A stretch of DNA of 64,000 bases from an uncultured Bacteroidia bacterium (GCA_943789165.1 CALSTB010000002.1:310001-374000); one strand, 5' to 3'. Positions 29,001 through 37,622 are shown, numbered from the stretch's first letter. Numbers and translations: made by a program. The notes: generated by a model from the letters alone, not told the origin.

Positions 29001-29793
29001 TAGAAATTGAAGTGTCATTTACGACCCTTGAACGAGTTGCAAGTGCTCTTGAAAAGTACAGAACTCCCAGATTATGGTGAAACCCATTAAATGGGCTGGT
29101 TGATTGAATTTGGTAAAAATTTTCTGGTGTTACACCAATTTGCTTGGTCTGATATTGGACGCCTCCACCCGTAAAGTTACCATATCGTGCTGGTACACCT
29201 TTGTCGATGATTTCAACCCCAGACAGACCAACAAACGTCCGTGGTCCGGGCCCGATTAATCCTGTATTGTTACCAAAAAACAAGCCCGTGCCTCCTGGTC
29301 TTCCAAGACCTACTTCAAGTGCGCCATTCACCTCTTTTACATTGACAACCGTTTTAACAATAGCATCTGTCTCGACTCCGAATGGGTCACCTTCTCCCAG
29401 GGGGATTGATTTTATATCTTCGGATTTACGAGGTGGTCCGATTTTAAGGACTTCTAAGACCTCAGAAGCTTTATCTTCTCCAATTTTAAGTCCATATAGA
29501 TTCCTATTTTCACCATTGCTGAAGCTAATTTTTTGGACATATAGTATAACGTCAAAAGCAAAAATTTTCATTTCATAAACTCCTGGGTAAATATTGGGTA
29601 TTTCATATTCTCCTAAACTATCAGTAGTGGTACCATATGGTGTTTCTTCACCTTTATATAAAACAACCGTAAGGTCTGGCATCGGCTTTAAGGAATCTTT
29701 TGTAATTACGGAGCCTCGCAATTCTGCTTGTTGAGCAAATGCGGTTTGACCAATAAAGAGGAGGGACAGAATAACTAAGGTAAGTGCTTTCAT
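26092..29793 (-). CDS. Oar-like TonB-dependent receptor, paralogue of the 21182-24934 receptor
   Basis: 1233 residues with signal peptide and CarboxypepD-reg-like domain (ELRGSVITKDSLKPMPDLTVVL). The plug contains VPARYGNFTGGGVQYQTKQ, and the barrel ends in a terminal Phe (LGAKLNF). Many blocks are shared with the other receptor, for example QKTFDKNLR, SADELLNNGNPYVSY and QPNLRSLFPL. It has no adjacent cargo or PorV-like gene. It probably arose by duplication and has diverged in ligand. Confidence 0.9.
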   Translation of the reverse strand: MKALTLVILSLLFIGQTAFAQQAELRGSVITKDSLKPMPDLTVVLYKGEETPYGTTTDSLGEYEIPNIYPGVYEMKIFAFDVILYVQKISFSNGENRNLYGLKIGEDKASEVLEVLKIGPPRKSEDIKSIPLGEGDPFGVETDAIVKTVVNVKEVNGALEVGLGRPGGTGLFFGNNTGLIGPGPRTFVGLSGVEIIDKGVPARYGNFTGGGVQYQTKQIGVTPENFYQIQSTSPFNGFHHNLGVLYFSRALATRSRVVNDTSISTMLFGMSFQGNYKFQADPSPSAINPFVLTEQTMENIRQNPLVSSEAIGGYVPSATFIREDDLVNREARPNARRHDVGGRLKLSYAPNDRFTIDLINSFDITNRRLSQANFVPMNSDENPLQQYRFVNSQIKIEHQVKSPFSADGVYQTEDDFISKLSYTIDLNYQQSNSEISNFRHRDNFFNYGHVGEFQTIQVPTYTYVEDGETKFIDENGQERSLSHYHEFNGYRDSLVGFTPGASNPSLGQYTSFFYNKLGESKSIQELISRGGLLNGQNIPLLYSLYSNPGTVYGSYTKSFQKRFSAAATTFLSLHPHKNHKLKHNIELGLSFQQDVIGSYNLNAAGLWQLMPLLANSHLQNVDKHNPIFSTDENGRFTDTVSYHTYVDVDGQKTFDKNLREHLIASNYRDKNGNVITNTSHIDINSLSPETFNLSMFSADELLNNGNPYVSYAGYDYKGNRVNGRQGIQKFLNDKQNRPNDAFAPITAAAWIQDKLVLKSLIIRAGLRFERYDGNQYVLKDPFSVFPVKQASEVTTMNGREITHPDGVKGDYVVYVDDVNNPNDIVGYRNGSDWYDENGTPISDPNILANRSNSGRIQPYLVDPGNQSLSVHSFKKFEAQNLLLPRISISLPLNTTSLFFMSYDKLAQNPTAGQTYLPYTSYYFLQSNISGVLPNPELKARVKTEYNIGFSQAIGYRAGIKISAAYANIVNDVNQFRMEQAYPYSYTTYGNVDFSTIKRYTAEYDYVNPYITLQASYAMQFADGTGSNANSAASLIQSGQPNLRSLFPLSFDNRHTFKGGISMRMGGDSLFGRKLKYIGPSIAGREILKHTTISASMQSISGQPYTSIKRAISEAQSANGVVQRSQTNGNPFGSRMPWTHNVDLNIQRDFKMGDKMISVYLLVNNVLNTKLISRVYAYTGSASDDGYLNSPHGQQAAQSQIDAQTFAMLYKIRMDNPGHFGTPRMVNLGAKLNF

Positions 29794-29815
29794 AATGGTA
29801 AACTGATTGTTTAAC

Positions 29816-29823
29816 CAAAGCTA
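29816..29823 (-). promoter_or_regulatory. -7 promoter box (TAGCTTTG on minus strand)
   Basis: Exact TAnnTTTG match on the minus strand, 22 nt before the TonB receptor start at 29793. Confidence 0.45.
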
Positions 29824-29937
29824 CCCAACATAAAGCTGGAGGAGAAAGCAAAGTGTACCAAAGCACATTTTGATTTTAGAAACGGGAATGAAGCGGAACT
29901 ATCGGAAATTCAAAACCGAATTTGTTTTATGATACAT

Positions 29938-30717
29938 TCAATATGGAAACAAATCGCTCTTCTCTAACCGAATGGCTTCTCCAAAAAACAAGCGAGCAGT
30001 TTTCTCAAATGATGCGGTATAATCCGAAACGTAAAAATGATCGGATATTGGCTGCGCTTCATTTACATGAACTAGTTTTTTTAACGTATTAGCAACAACA
30101 TCAGGGGCGTCAAAGAGTTTCACTTGACCGTTGTAAAAACTATCAATTTCTTTTTTGATTAAGGGATAATGGGTACACCCTAAAATCATGGCATCAATTT
30201 CTGGCAACTCAGATAAGTATTCATGAATCACTTGTTCTGCAATGGAATCGTGAACAAAGCCTTCTTCAATCATGGGAGCTAACAATGGAGTTGCTAATTC
30301 ATGAACGGTAATGTCTGCACGCACTGCTTCAATTTGATGCTTGTACATGTGACTATTGATGGTTCGCTTGGTACCAATAATACCTACGTTTTTAATATCA
30401 GGATTTGCGATAACTTGTCCAACTACCGGCTCAATTACATTGGTAATTGAACTAAATGGAGGTAAGTTTTTAAGACTCAATAACACAGAAGATGCACTGT
30501 TGCAGGCAACAACCAAATGTTCACATTTGTTATCAAACAAAAAGGCCGAAATGGCCTTTATGTATTCTTTTATCTTTCCTGAAGACTTGTCCCCATAGGG
30601 CAAGTGTAACGTATCACCGAAATATATAATTTGCTGGTTGGGTAGGTGTTTTTTGATTGCCGAGGCAACGGTCAAACCGCCAATGCCTGAATCAAATACT
30701 CCAATGGCACCAGACAT
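29938..30717 (-). CDS. murI: Glutamate racemase
   Basis: 259 residues. Both catalytic cysteines are present (VVACNSASSV and ILGCTHYPLI), with the N-terminal GVFDSGIGGLTV signature and GDTLHLPYG. It makes D-glutamate for peptidoglycan. It begins 1 bp after the upstream OmpH-like gene, an arrangement widespread in Bacteroidota. Confidence 0.96.
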   Translation of the reverse strand: MSGAIGVFDSGIGGLTVASAIKKHLPNQQIIYFGDTLHLPYGDKSSGKIKEYIKAISAFLFDNKCEHLVVACNSASSVLLSLKNLPPFSSITNVIEPVVGQVIANPDIKNVGIIGTKRTINSHMYKHQIEAVRADITVHELATPLLAPMIEEGFVHDSIAEQVIHEYLSELPEIDAMILGCTHYPLIKKEIDSFYNGQVKLFDAPDVVANTLKKLVHVNEAQPISDHFYVSDYTASFEKTARLFFGEAIRLEKSDLFPY

Positions 30718-30718
30718 C

Positions 30719-31243
30719 TTATAACTTCGCTGTTTTTAATTTCTCCTTTACCGCAGTCATGAGGTCGTGCGAAGGATCACCATAAATCATTCCTCCCCCT
30801 TCTCCGCTATCAAGAACGTATGTGTATCCTAACTCAACAGCAACTTCTTGAATCACCTTTTTTAGACTTTCGAATAACGGTGTATATAGCGCGGCTTGCT
30901 TTTTCGAAATACCTTGACGTGCTTCTTGTTCCGTTGTTTGGTAACGTTGCACTAATTCTTCGTATTCTTTCTGACGAAGTAATAAGATATCTGGATCATC
31001 GGTAGGGTTAGCTTCCCAAAAGGTTTCCTTTTGTGCCAACTCGGTTTTGATCGCGTCCAACATGCGCTGATACTCCTTTTGGAGTCTTTCTAATTTTAAA
31101 TTTATGGTATCCACTTGTGGCAATCCATCCATCAATTCAGCTGAATTAATGTGTGCAATTTTCATTTGCTTGCTTTGCGCATTAGCAGATACTGACAGAC
31201 TTACAATGGCTAATACAGCCAAGAATAGTTTTTTGATGTTCAT
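30719..31243 (-). CDS. OmpH/Skp-family periplasmic chaperone (copy 2)
   Basis: 174 residues with a signal peptide (MNIKKLFLAVLAIVSLSVSANAQ). The body has the long alpha-helical tentacles of Skp (LERLQKEYQRMLDAIKTELAQKE) followed by the C-terminal ALYTPLFESLKKVIQEVAVELG helix and the YVLDSG strand. It keeps unfolded outer-membrane proteins soluble in the periplasm. Second of two tandem ompH genes, 37 bp after the first. Confidence 0.92.
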   Translation of the reverse strand: MNIKKLFLAVLAIVSLSVSANAQSKQMKIAHINSAELMDGLPQVDTINLKLERLQKEYQRMLDAIKTELAQKETFWEANPTDDPDILLLRQKEYEELVQRYQTTEQEARQGISKKQAALYTPLFESLKKVIQEVAVELGYTYVLDSGEGGGMIYGDPSHDLMTAVKEKLKTAKL

Positions 31244-31280
31244 TATTATTTGTTAACTGTTATGACTTTGTTTAATAGGA

Positions 31281-31886
31281 CTAATCTTGAGGAGGTAAAT
31301 TCTCATCAGGTGGGTTTCCATCGTCCTTTTTCTCTTTTTCGTCGATTGGTGTGATACCAAGCTCTTCCAAAACCTCACCACTTTTATCAAATCTTGCGTT
31401 CGAAAACAACATGATCATATCACCACTTTTATCAAAGATAAAATCCAAATCTTCTCGTTTAGCAATGGTTTGTATCGCATCAAACACTCGATCCTGAATC
31501 GGTTTTATGAGCTGTTCTCGTTTCTTAAAAAGTTCACCCTCATATCCGAACTTATCTTGCTGAAATTGTTTAGCTGCTTTCTCCTTAGCTATAATTTCAT
31601 CTTGCCTTTGCTTCTTTTGTTCACCATTCAGCAATACTTCTTCTGCCTTATAGTTTTTATATAGCTTGTCAATTTCCGCATACTTTGCGTCCACTTCTTT
31701 TTGCCACACTTCAGAAACTTCGTCTAATTTTTTCTGAGCAGATTTGTAATCTGGTAATTGAGATAAAATGTATTCAGTATCGACGTAAGCGAATCGTTGT
31801 GCTTGTGCAGTTGTAAATGCAAACAAACCCATCGCGAAAAAAGCGACGAAACGTATTGGGGTTATTGCTTTAATTATAGTTTTCAT
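31281..31886 (-). CDS. OmpH/Skp-family periplasmic chaperone (copy 1)
   Basis: 201 residues with a signal peptide ending ...TTAQAQRFAYVD. Skp-like helices at about 50-135 (YKSAQKKLDEVSEVWQKEVDAKY) and IFDKSGDMIMLFSN near the end. The C-terminus is an acidic and proline-rich tail (EKEKKDDGNPPDENLPPQD) absent from copy 2. In related genomes bamA precedes this gene, but here the upstream neighbour is a lipoprotein gene in the same orientation. Confidence 0.92.
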   Translation of the reverse strand: MKTIIKAITPIRFVAFFAMGLFAFTTAQAQRFAYVDTEYILSQLPDYKSAQKKLDEVSEVWQKEVDAKYAEIDKLYKNYKAEEVLLNGEQKKQRQDEIIAKEKAAKQFQQDKFGYEGELFKKREQLIKPIQDRVFDAIQTIAKREDLDFIFDKSGDMIMLFSNARFDKSGEVLEELGITPIDEKEKKDDGNPPDENLPPQD

Positions 31887-31961
31887 TGTTTTGTTTTATT
31901 CAAGTTGATTCAATTGTTGTTCCAAACCGCTTCGGTATACGTGAATTCCTGAAAAGACCCG

Positions 31962-31969
31962 CAAACATA
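31962..31969 (-). promoter_or_regulatory. -7 promoter box of ompH-ompH-murI operon (TATGTTTG on minus strand)
   Basis: Exact TAnnTTTG match on the minus strand with a leader of about 70-75 nt before the first ompH gene. Confidence 0.45.
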
Positions 31970-32031
31970 ACCAATTTTTATATGTCGCATACTCCGAATT
32001 TGACCAACGGAACTGTATATATTACTATCCA

Positions 32032-32553
32032 TTATTGTTGTTTTAGTGAAACGTCCGACATGCTAATTATGTTACTTTCATTAAAAGCTCTATCCACAAT
32101 TTTCAAATCAAACTCCACCGTATCTGCATGAATTTCGTTCGGGTCAACTCCAAACGAAACAGTCACAGATCCACTAATTTCTTTGTTCTTACCTGTAGGT
32201 GTTAGGTTGGGTATTCGCTGATCAAAATCAGCAGGAATAGATGTATTCTTGATTAACAATGGACTATAGACTCCATTTGATTTTGCTCTAAAATTAATCA
32301 CGAGGTTGTTAAACCCTCTAAACTGGTCTGAGGTATCACTGTCCGACAAACCCAAATCTCCGTCTTTATCCTCATACCAAAACTTAATCAATAGAAGAGA
32401 GTCATGTCCCGCATTTGCCTCCACAATTTCAACACTCTCTAAACCAATGATTGGAGCATAATTACCAATATCACTATCACCACAACTAGTCATGAGAATA
32501 AACGCAGTTAGTACGAAAGGGAAGTAAAGTGATTTGCTAATTTTGCGATGCAT
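32032..32553 (-). CDS. Putative lipoprotein
   Basis: 173 residues with a lipoprotein signal (FPFVLTAFILMTSC; lipidated Cys followed by GDSD, so probably carried to the outer membrane or surface). The mature part is a single beta-sandwich-like domain containing an Asp-rich motif (WYEDKDGDLGLSDSD). No enzyme motif. Its ATG (32551-32553 on the minus strand) overlaps the ATG of the divergent LuxE-like gene by two bases. Confidence 0.78.
   Translation of the reverse strand: MHRKISKSLYFPFVLTAFILMTSCGDSDIGNYAPIIGLESVEIVEANAGHDSLLLIKFWYEDKDGDLGLSDSDTSDQFRGFNNLVINFRAKSNGVYSPLLIKNTSIPADFDQRIPNLTPTGKNKEISGSVTVSFGVDPNEIHADTVEFDLKIVDRAFNESNIISMSDVSLKQQ
32538..32545 (+). promoter_or_regulatory. -7 promoter box of LuxE-like gene (TAATTTTG)
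   Basis: Exact TAnnTTTG match ending 6 nt before the ATG at 32552. It lies inside the signal-peptide codons of the opposite-strand lipoprotein gene. Confidence 0.5.
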
Positions 32554-33544
32554 GAATTTGCCAGTTTCCTATAGCGACCTATTAAATGTAAATAAACACA
32601 ATTTTAACGAAATTGCTCTTGAAATATTTCGTTTCCAGGCCATAGAAAACAAAATCTACCAAACCTACCTGTCACACATTGGCTGTGACGTAAATAGTAT
32701 TTCAAATTTCATGGACATACCTTGTTTGCCCATTGATTTCTTTAAAAGCCATACAGTAACAAGTGGTTCTTGGATTCCTGAACCATCAAATTGTTTTCAA
32801 AGCAGTGCGACTACTGGCGTTATTACCAGTAAACACTTTTACCGAGATTTAAAGCTTTACAATCTTTCTTTTAAAACTGGATTTGAACGTCTTTACGGAT
32901 CAATTGAAGATTGGTGTGTACTTGCTCTATTGCCTAATTACATGGAGAACAATCAATCTTCGTTGATTACCATGGTTAATACCCTGATACAAGATTCTGG
33001 TCATGCAAGAAGTGGATTCTATTTAAATCAAAATGATGCTCTTTTAGATCAAATAAAGCAAAACGAACGCACGCAAACCAAGACCATTTTATTCGGAGTT
33101 TCGTTCGCGTTGTTAGACTTACTACCACATGTTCAAGGCTCATACAACCACCTAACCATTATAGAAACAGGTGGAATGAAAGGTCGTAGAAAAGAAATTA
33201 CAAGAGCTGAGCTTCATCAGGAAATCGGAAAAGCTTTTAAAGGTGCCGCTATTCATTCTGAATATGGCATGACTGAACTTTTTTCTCAAGCCTATATGAC
33301 CAATAATACAAGCTTTGAGACCCCACCATGGATGCATATTCGATTAACTCAAACAGACGACCCTTTTCAGCCTGTTGAACTTGGCAAAAATGGCCTGATT
33401 AACGTGATAGATTTGGCAAATATTGAATCTTGCAGTTTTATTGCAACTTCCGATATTGGTAAAATGCACAAAGATGGTAGCTTTGAGGTACTTGGGCGGT
33501 ATGACTTAAGTGAACAACGTGGATGCAACCTATTAGTAAGCTAA
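32552..33544 (+). CDS. LuxE-like acyl-protein synthetase / adenylating enzyme family
   Basis: 330 residues. Adenylate-forming superfamily features of the LuxE type: CLPIDFFKSH, a Ser/Thr-rich SSATTGVITSKH phosphate loop, ETGGMKGRRKEITR, SEYGMTELFSQ, and the C-terminal TSDIGKMHKDGSFEVLGR. In luminous bacteria LuxE activates fatty acids, but non-luminous Bacteroidota carry such proteins with unknown substrates. The ATG at 32552 is preferred over upstream TTG codons that overlap the promoter box. The stop shares a base with the next ATG (TAATG). Confidence 0.82.
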   Translation: MNLPVSYSDLLNVNKHNFNEIALEIFRFQAIENKIYQTYLSHIGCDVNSISNFMDIPCLPIDFFKSHTVTSGSWIPEPSNCFQSSATTGVITSKHFYRDLKLYNLSFKTGFERLYGSIEDWCVLALLPNYMENNQSSLITMVNTLIQDSGHARSGFYLNQNDALLDQIKQNERTQTKTILFGVSFALLDLLPHVQGSYNHLTIIETGGMKGRRKEITRAELHQEIGKAFKGAAIHSEYGMTELFSQAYMTNNTSFETPPWMHIRLTQTDDPFQPVELGKNGLINVIDLANIESCSFIATSDIGKMHKDGSFEVLGRYDLSEQRGCNLLVS

Positions 33545-34362
33545 TGAAGACCAAATTAATTACCTTTTTACTTACGCTTATCTTTTCTTCAATAGGACTT
33601 GAAGTGAACGGTCAAACCCGTTATCCTATCCACGCAAGACTTTCAATGAACCAAAGGGTTTTCGAACCACCCACAACAACGATTAGTTTACAAGAATTGA
33701 AATTTAAGGGCCAAACATCACATTCTCTAGGTTTCGGTATTGGATTGGACTTTGGACTAAACGAATTGGATAAAACGGCAACTAATTGGATGATCGCTAC
33801 TTCAATGAATGTGTTTTCCGTTCCACTAAAATATTCTGCCACATTACCAAAAGACATTCACGGATTCGACCGAGATGCTTCTTGGGAATTTAAACGTTTT
33901 TCATCAGGATTTGAGGCTGCTCTGGGTTTGGTTCGAGAATCCAAGCTAAACGAAAAGTGGGATTTACGTTTGGGAATAGCCGCCAATATTCAAGACATGT
34001 ATTTCAATTCGTCTAAGCTTCAACATACTGTAAATGTGACTCGTGACGGATTACACCACACACAACAGGTATTTGGTGTTGAATTTGACCCTGGCTTTGG
34101 TTTTGGGTTTACACCAAGCCCAAGAAAAAAACAAGACCTTAAATTTAATGCCGTGTATTCAGTTGGCGTCACGGCAGACATTAACGCCAATCGGCAGTTT
34201 GTGGCAGAAATTAAAGTGTGTCAATCAGGTCAAAACGTTGTTCAACCTTTAAATTTCTTATTGGGAGGAACTGGCGATTTTATTTTCAAAAAATCCTATG
34301 TCGGTATAGACCTCGCCTATCGATTTTCTCTTAACCCTCGACTATCTAGTCGGGTCAAGTGA
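33544..34362 (+). CDS. Outer-membrane beta-barrel protein of unknown function
   Basis: 272 residues with a signal peptide (MKTKLITFLLTLIFSSIGLEVNGQ). Alternating amphipathic strands with glycine-aromatic turns (LGFGIGLDFGLNE, FDPGFGFGFTPSP) fit a small outer-membrane barrel, with a final YVGIDLAYRFSL strand. Translationally coupled to the LuxE-like gene (TAATG). It overlaps the convergent cytochrome gene by 21 bp. Confidence 0.75.
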   Translation: MKTKLITFLLTLIFSSIGLEVNGQTRYPIHARLSMNQRVFEPPTTTISLQELKFKGQTSHSLGFGIGLDFGLNELDKTATNWMIATSMNVFSVPLKYSATLPKDIHGFDRDASWEFKRFSSGFEAALGLVRESKLNEKWDLRLGIAANIQDMYFNSSKLQHTVNVTRDGLHHTQQVFGVEFDPGFGFGFTPSPRKKQDLKFNAVYSVGVTADINANRQFVAEIKVCQSGQNVVQPLNFLLGGTGDFIFKKSYVGIDLAYRFSLNPRLSSRVK

Positions 34363-35766
34363 GGTCGTTTCGTCACCTTCTTGATAATCTAGGTACGTAA
34401 TAATAAATTGAAACATTTCATCAGTGGTACGCATCAACGCACCATCACCGTCATAACGCTCTGATACTTGTCTGGGTGGGTTATACGGATTGTTCTTGTT
34501 GTCACTTGTATTGTCGAAAGTTGCTTCTACAACGATGGTGGTTCCAGCCGATAGTTTGACCATTTTAGGAAAGGTATAGAAATATTGCCATCGAAAATCC
34601 CACCTATTAATCCGTATCAATGGAATGGTGTCATTCTCTAAACTTATCGCATATGCTTTAAGTTTTTGTCCAAGCAAATGCATGTGTGGGTTAATCGTTA
34701 ATACCGACATATCGGAAGGTATTCTATAACGCGTTGAGAACATCATGATGGTATCTGGCGGAATCACCAGTTGTGGATGAATAGTACTCATGCCATTAGT
34801 GCCTAACATCATTTCTTTAGTCAACCGAGTTGGTGGCGTTTTGCTATAGAAAATATTGTAATGTGAATGATCCCATAAATCTTTTTGTATAGGTGCATAG
34901 TGAATGTCTCTGGCATAAAAGGCCGATTTTTTATTGACTCGATACCCGCCTATCCCTTCTGGGTAAATGGTGCCAATGACTCCAGGCAAGTAATTGATGG
35001 CACTGTGATAAAAATAGGGTTGACTGCCATCATCATTTAGAATCTTCAAGTTTTCATGGGCCAATTCCGTCGGCACCGTTTCTTCATCCACGAACCGAAT
35101 TCCATCAAATACATTTTGCTTCAAATCCTCTCGGTACAATATTAAATCTGCATTTAAGTGATGTACCAGTTGATGTTTCCCGGGCACAAATTCTATCGCA
35201 CGAATAAAGGTATCATTGGGTATTTCAAACGGTGATTTCACCACATAAAACTTATCTCTGTTATTCCCTTCAATAAGCACCGAATCCATGTAAACAGTAA
35301 CATCAGGCTTTCCCAAATTAGACAGCTTGTTAAACGTTGGTACTTCAGGTAGTTTAGCGCTATCACCATAACGAGCACCTTGATCTACCCATTTATATAG
35401 AATTTGTTTCTCATCGTCCGACAAAAAGTTTTCACCTAAGAAATGACTATAAGTAGGATCGGCTGGCCATGGAGGCATGATTCCTTTCTCAACTACTTTT
35501 CTAATAGTTGTTTTCTTCCTGAAGGCGTATTCATAACTTGTTAATGCAAATGGTGCAGTTCCATTGGCGCGGTGACATGTTACACAATGGTCGTTCAATA
35601 TTGGTGCCACATGATTCGCATAGAATACTTGAGTCGGAATGACTTCCACGTCTTTGGAATTGTCACCAAGAATGGCCCTCTTTATCGGTCCAAACAACAA
35701 CAAGGTCAATAAAAAAGAAACAAGTAATAAAACGACAATGCGCTTCTTCTCTACAGGTTTAGCCAT
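34342..35766 (-). CDS. Cytochrome c domain fused to copper type II monooxygenase-like fold
   Basis: 474 residues with an N-terminal membrane anchor (VVLLLVSFLLTLLLFGPI). Residues of about 50-135 form a cytochrome c-like domain with a single haem motif CVTCH and an axial-ligand candidate in MPPWPADP. The rest resembles the PHM/dopamine-beta-monooxygenase fold: HQLVHHLN supplies adjacent histidines and NPHMHLLG the HxH pair, both typical copper ligands. The enzyme should act outside the cytoplasm. Its substrate is unknown. A promoter box lies directly before it, though it also follows the redoxin gene by 29 bp. Confidence 0.8.
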   Translation of the reverse strand: MAKPVEKKRIVVLLLVSFLLTLLLFGPIKRAILGDNSKDVEVIPTQVFYANHVAPILNDHCVTCHRANGTAPFALTSYEYAFRKKTTIRKVVEKGIMPPWPADPTYSHFLGENFLSDDEKQILYKWVDQGARYGDSAKLPEVPTFNKLSNLGKPDVTVYMDSVLIEGNNRDKFYVVKSPFEIPNDTFIRAIEFVPGKHQLVHHLNADLILYREDLKQNVFDGIRFVDEETVPTELAHENLKILNDDGSQPYFYHSAINYLPGVIGTIYPEGIGGYRVNKKSAFYARDIHYAPIQKDLWDHSHYNIFYSKTPPTRLTKEMMLGTNGMSTIHPQLVIPPDTIMMFSTRYRIPSDMSVLTINPHMHLLGQKLKAYAISLENDTIPLIRINRWDFRWQYFYTFPKMVKLSAGTTIVVEATFDNTSDNKNNPYNPPRQVSERYDGDGALMRTTDEMFQFIITYLDYQEGDETTSLDPTR

Positions 35767-35770
35767 GTTA

Positions 35771-35778
35771 CAAACTTA
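35771..35778 (-). promoter_or_regulatory. -7 promoter box (TAAGTTTG on minus strand)
   Basis: Exact TAnnTTTG match ending 4 nt before the ATG at 35766. A TTG lies 22 nt upstream, within the usual -33 spacing. Confidence 0.55.
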
Positions 35779-35795
35779 AAGTATCGTTGTAAAAC

Positions 35796-36344
35796 TTAAT
35801 CAATTTCAATAATACAGCCTACTGGTTCCACAAACGACGGACTCACGGGTGACCCGTCTCTAAACGCTTGCAAGGCATTTTTAAAATAGAATTCTGAAGG
35901 TTGAATTTTCTTTTGACCTAAGTCAGTGGCCCAATCATCAAATTTACCCCGGTACAATACTTTATCGTTAGCATCAACCAATAAAAACTCTGGGGTAACC
36001 TTTACCTTGTAGTGTTTTGTCATTGAAAAGTGTTCGTCTAAAAGTATCGGTAAATCAAAGCCAAATGAATCTTGAAAATGACTAATTTCATTAGTGTTAT
36101 AATGATTGCCTGGGATGACACCATAAAACGAAATCTCTGAATTATATGAGCCATTCAAAGCGATAAACTCAGAACTGTAGGTTTGGCAGAGCGGACAATC
36201 GGGTGCTAGCCACATGAATGCTTTGTTTTTACCTTTTAGGTTGATCGTTTCGTTATTGGTGGTCTTCCAAGAATCCGGTAACTTGGACTGGCAACCCAAA
36301 GTGAAGCACACCAAAGCGAATGCACATATGGATAACAGTCGCAT
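35796..36344 (-). CDS. Thioredoxin-fold (redoxin) lipoprotein
   Basis: 182 residues. A lipoprotein signal (LLSICAFALVCFTLGC) is followed by a thioredoxin fold with the active-site motif CPLC in MWLAPDCPLCQTY and the cis-proline segment KVTPEFLLVD. The protein should face the periplasm or the surface. In other bacteria redoxin domains accompany, or are fused to, cytochrome/copper-monooxygenase-like proteins, so it may help mature or reduce the neighbouring enzyme; that link is inference. Its start shares a base with the upstream stop (TAATG). Confidence 0.85.
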   Translation of the reverse strand: MRLLSICAFALVCFTLGCQSKLPDSWKTTNNETINLKGKNKAFMWLAPDCPLCQTYSSEFIALNGSYNSEISFYGVIPGNHYNTNEISHFQDSFGFDLPILLDEHFSMTKHYKVKVTPEFLLVDANDKVLYRGKFDDWATDLGQKKIQPSEFYFKNALQAFRDGSPVSPSFVEPVGCIIEID

Positions 36345-36865
36345 TAGGATTGGAATTTATCGGCCTTTTTAATGACTTTACTCAACGTTTTGGTAAATTG
36401 ACTCATGTCCATACCATTTGAGACAGGTATTTGGTAAGACGTAAAACGCAGGCTAAAAATAATGCCTCCTTTTGCGTTGTGCTCTTTGACCTTCATTCCT
36501 GTTTGGTCTTTATAAACCAATTCAATGAATTGTTTATCCTTACTATCTGCAGAGATCACATTGAAGAAATCAATATCGAGTATAGGTATTTGAAAGTGTA
36601 AAGTATGCTTCTTACTATTGGTTAACACATAGTGAAGCATATTACTTGGTTGATTGTAGAAGCACGTAGTGCTAACAATATTCTGTTGGTTGTATGGTTG
36701 AAATCCGTAAATAAAATTGGCTTTTTCCGTTATTAAGGATGCCTGAAGTTTATCAATGAGCTTTCCCGATCGTTGAAAATCATAAAATGATTTTGACTCA
36801 TTGCCACCAACAACGGAAGCAAAACTAGCAACAAAGATGAGTACAGCTGTAATTCGTTTTATCAT
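36344..36865 (-). CDS. Secreted protein of unknown function
   Basis: 173 residues with a signal peptide ([21 protein letters not shown]). The mature part has a beta-rich pattern and the segment [22 protein letters not shown]; no known motif. The start overlaps the lptB stop as ATGA, so it is translationally coupled to lptB; the next gene is the redoxin. A role in envelope biogenesis is only a guess from context. Confidence 0.72.
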   Translation of the reverse strand: MIKRITAVLIFVASFASVVGGNESKSFYDFQRSGKLIDKLQASLITEKANFIYGFQPYNQQNIVSTTCFYNQPSNMLHYVLTNSKKHTLHFQIPILDIDFFNVISADSKDKQFIELVYKDQTGMKVKEHNAKGGIIFSLRFTSYQIPVSNGMDMSQFTKTLSKVIKKADKFQS

Positions 36866-37587
36866 CCCCTTAACTCGAAGTTTTTACCTAAATATACTGT
36901 TCTTACTCTTTCGTCATCGGCCAACTCTTGTGCTGTTCCGGCCATCAATATCTCCCCCTCAAATAACAAATACGCCCTATCCGTGATGTTCAATGTTTCA
37001 TGCACATTGTGGTCTGTGATTAAGACGCCGATATTTTTTTCTGTAAGCTTTTTAATGATTTCCTGAATATCCTCCACCGCAATTGGGTCAACTCCTGCAA
37101 AAGGTTCATCCAGTAATATAAAATTTGGACTTACCGCTAAGGCACGGGCAATTTCAGTTCGGCGGCGTTCGCCACCAGACAGCACATTACCCATATTCTT
37201 GCGCACTTTGTTTAAACTGAATTCGTTTATAAGCTCTTCAAGCTTCTGGTTTTGTTCTGCCTTCGACATTTTAGTAAGCTCTAAAACGGCTTTAATATTG
37301 TCTTCAACAGTCAAGTTTCGAAATACGGATGCTTCTTGAGGTAAGTAGCCTACACCTTGCCTCGCTCTTCTGTACATAGGTTGATTGGTGATTTCCTTAT
37401 CGTCTAAGTACACCTTACCCTCATCCGCCTTTATTAACCCAACAACCATATAAAACGTAGTAGTTTTCCCAGCTCCGTTAGGTCCGAGTAAACCAACGAT
37501 TTCACCTTGATGTACTTCGAGACTAACTTGGTTGACTACTTTTCGTCTTTTGTATTGCTTAACTAAATTTTCAGCCCTTAAAATCAT
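36862..37587 (-). CDS. lptB: LPS export ABC transporter ATP-binding protein LptB
   Basis: 241 residues. Walker [11 protein letters not shown]-loop [12 protein letters not shown] signature LSGGERRR, Walker [14 protein letters not shown] and the H-loop ITDHNVHE are all present, and the sequence follows the LptB pattern closely ([21 protein letters not shown]). It powers transport of lipopolysaccharide from the inner membrane with LptFG. First gene of a four-gene run. Leader of about 35 nt after the box at 37623. Confidence 0.96.
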   Translation of the reverse strand: MILRAENLVKQYKRRKVVNQVSLEVHQGEIVGLLGPNGAGKTTTFYMVVGLIKADEGKVYLDDKEITNQPMYRRARQGVGYLPQEASVFRNLTVEDNIKAVLELTKMSKAEQNQKLEELINEFSLNKVRKNMGNVLSGGERRRTEIARALAVSPNFILLDEPFAGVDPIAVEDIQEIIKKLTEKNIGVLITDHNVHETLNITDRAYLLFEGEILMAGTAQELADDERVRTVYLGKNFELRG

Positions 37588-37622
37588 TTTGATTGTTAGT
37601 GTTACACTCTCTGTAAAGATGG

